This document shows positions 14,711-15,361 of a stretch of DNA of 15,361 bases, in pieces (the first letter of the stretch is position 1; the number at the start of each line of letters is the position of its first letter). The notes under the pieces were generated by a model, which saw only the letters and a list, made by a program, of their open reading frames with translations, was not told where the DNA came from and ran no database searches. A program made the position numbers and the translations under genes. Source of the DNA: Treponema sp. UBA1793 (lineage in GTDB: Bacteria > Spirochaetota > Spirochaetia > Treponematales > Treponemataceae); contig DCFX01000011.1 of NCBI GenBank assembly GCA_002314445.1, positions 1 through 15,361 on the forward strand. The letters are read 5' to 3'.

Positions 14711-14739
14711 TTGACAGGAAAAGGGAGAGAATGTATGTT
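14711..14739 (+). promoter_or_regulatory. Promoter of the marR-type gene
   Basis: A perfect TTGACA (14711-14716), a 17-bp spacer and TATGTT (14734-14739), preceded by TG. Transcription should start near 14746, just upstream of the tandem palindromes, with a leader of about 47 nt. Confidence 0.7.
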
Positions 14740-14751
14740 ATGCTGTATTAG

Positions 14752-14764
14752 TTACTATTAGTAA
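14752..14764. promoter_or_regulatory. Palindrome 1 in the marR leader, candidate operator
   Basis: TTACTA-T-TAGTAA is a perfect 13-bp palindrome at about +7 to +19 of the predicted transcript. Its AT-rich TAGT/ACTA core recalls MarR-family operators. A dimer bound here would block transcription of the gene, fitting autorepression. Confidence 0.6.
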
Positions 14765-14777
14765 TTATCAATGATAA
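14765..14777. promoter_or_regulatory. Palindrome 2 in the marR leader, candidate operator
   Basis: TTATCA-A-TGATAA is a second perfect 13-bp palindrome directly abutting the first, with centres 13 bp apart. Both share the pattern TTAnnAnTnnTAA. The pair ends 4 nt before the ribosome binding site (AAGGTGAG, 14782-14789). Confidence 0.55.
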
Positions 14778-14792
14778 ATATAAGGTGAGTGA

Positions 14793-15269
14793 ATGATTAC
14801 AGAAGAACTGATACGCAGACTGTTTATAGTTACCTGTTTTTACGGAAAGCGGATAACAGATCTTATGCCACGTCTTCCCAGGCATATGAAGCCGCGTCAT
14901 ATCAATGTCATTGAGATTATCCATCGATTAACACAGTCGTACGGTACCGTCAGAATCAGCGATGTCAGTACCGACCTTGGCGTAACAACTCCGAGTGTCA
15001 CAAAATTAATAAACGAACTTGAAGAATTTAACGTTTTAAAAAAACGAACGAACGAAACGGACAAGAGAATAATTACAGTGGTTTTAACCCCGCTGGGTGA
15101 GTCATACTATGATATTTTCGTCAGACAATATCATAGTAAACTTGTCGATATGCTGGGTAAAATTAACGAAGAAGACTGTATGACAACTATGAAAACTATG
15201 GAATATATTTATGAAACTATGAGAGATACACCCGTTGAACTGGATTGCTCCGAAATTACACGTGCGTGA
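14793..15269 (+). CDS. MarR-family transcriptional regulator
   Basis: The product has 158 residues, the usual size for this family of dimeric winged-helix regulators that often control efflux or stress genes. Visible: N-terminal dimerisation helix, then LTQSYGTVRISDVSTDLGVT (helices leading into the recognition helix), PSVTKLINELEEFNVLKKRT, and the wing with the family's D-x-R motif in NETDKRIITVVLTPLG (Asp-Lys-Arg), then two C-terminal helices. AAGG (14782-14785) lies 7 nt before the ATG. It has its own promoter and two palindromes in the leader, so autoregulation is likely. The genes it controls probably begin beyond the right edge; the ligand is unknown. The 213 nt between the tRNA and this gene hold only the promoter and operator region. 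Confidence 0.92.
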   Translation: MITEELIRRLFIVTCFYGKRITDLMPRLPRHMKPRHINVIEIIHRLTQSYGTVRISDVSTDLGVTTPSVTKLINELEEFNVLKKRTNETDKRIITVVLTPLGESYYDIFVRQYHSKLVDMLGKINEEDCMTTMKTMEYIYETMRDTPVELDCSEITRA

Positions 15270-15294
15270 TTATTAATAAAGTTATTCGTGCGGA

Positions 15295-15341
15295 GGGTTT
15301 AATACCCCGCCCCTTGGGGCGTATGAAGGGTATTAAATCCC
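15295..15341. repeat. Nested inverted repeat after the marR-type gene
   Basis: Outer arms GGGTTTAATACCC (15295-15307) and GGGTATTAAATCCC (15328-15341) pair over 13 positions with one bulged T. Inside lies CGCCC-CTTG-GGGCG (15308/9-15321), whose CUUG loop is known to be very stable in RNA, then a 6-nt spacer TATGAA. No T-tract follows, so it is not a standard terminator. It could be a dispersed palindromic repeat, an RNA processing signal, or a Rho-independent stop of unusual form. The window ends 20 nt later. Confidence 0.65.
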
Positions 15342-15361
15342 GACTGCGATACCTTTAGAGA

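Noticed and set aside
14569..15361. tRNA-Arg as an integration site for a genomic island to the right
   Set aside because: No integrase, no repeat of the tRNA 3' end and no composition break are visible; the window ends too soon to judge.

Overview
The window looks like chromosomal backbone of a Treponema-like spirochete with roughly mid-range GC. The basis is inference: an in-frame fusion of cytidylate kinase to ribosomal protein S1, which I know from treponemal annotations; several poorly characterised TPR proteins; a lipoprotein with a loose lipobox; and a sigma-54 activator. I cannot name the species. Apart from the first gene, everything is read left to right.

Layout. (1) 1-835, minus strand: the N-terminal 278 codons of a TPR-like protein running off the left edge. 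(2) 836-1007: a divergent intergenic region with two near-consensus sigma-70 promoters facing away from each other, both unusually close to their start codons. (3) 1008-4830: rpe (pentose phosphate epimerase) followed by three tightly coupled uncharacterised genes: an exported TPR/coiled-coil protein, an exported protein of unknown fold, and a one-pass membrane TPR protein. (4) 4931-13588: a long, compact cluster: recA, folK, scpA, scpB, an RsuA/RluB-type rRNA pseudouridine synthase, the cmk-rpsA fusion, a GAF-AAA+-Fis sigma-54 activator, and a membrane-anchored TPR protein resembling YfgM. It joins DNA repair, folate synthesis, chromosome condensation, rRNA modification, nucleotide supply and translation. 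(5) 13619-14419: a lipoprotein. (6) 14495-14568: tRNA-Arg(UCU) with its own promoter. (7) 14793-15269: a MarR-family regulator with a promoter and two back-to-back 13-bp palindromes. (8) 15295-15341: a nested inverted repeat at the right edge.

The most interesting items are regulatory. Inside the cmk-rpsA reading frame, at the junction of the two protein domains, lie a TTGACG-N17-GATAAT promoter, a Shine-Dalgarno sequence and an in-frame ATG, so S1 could be made alone as well as in the fusion. An imperfect 15-bp palindrome sits exactly between the -35 and -10 of the best recA promoter and could be a damage-response operator. A 21-codon small ORF with its own ribosome binding site fills the scpA-scpB gap and overlaps the scpB start by ATGA. 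The marR leader carries tandem palindromes that fit autoregulation. I found no CRISPR array, transposase, phage gene or recognisable defence system.
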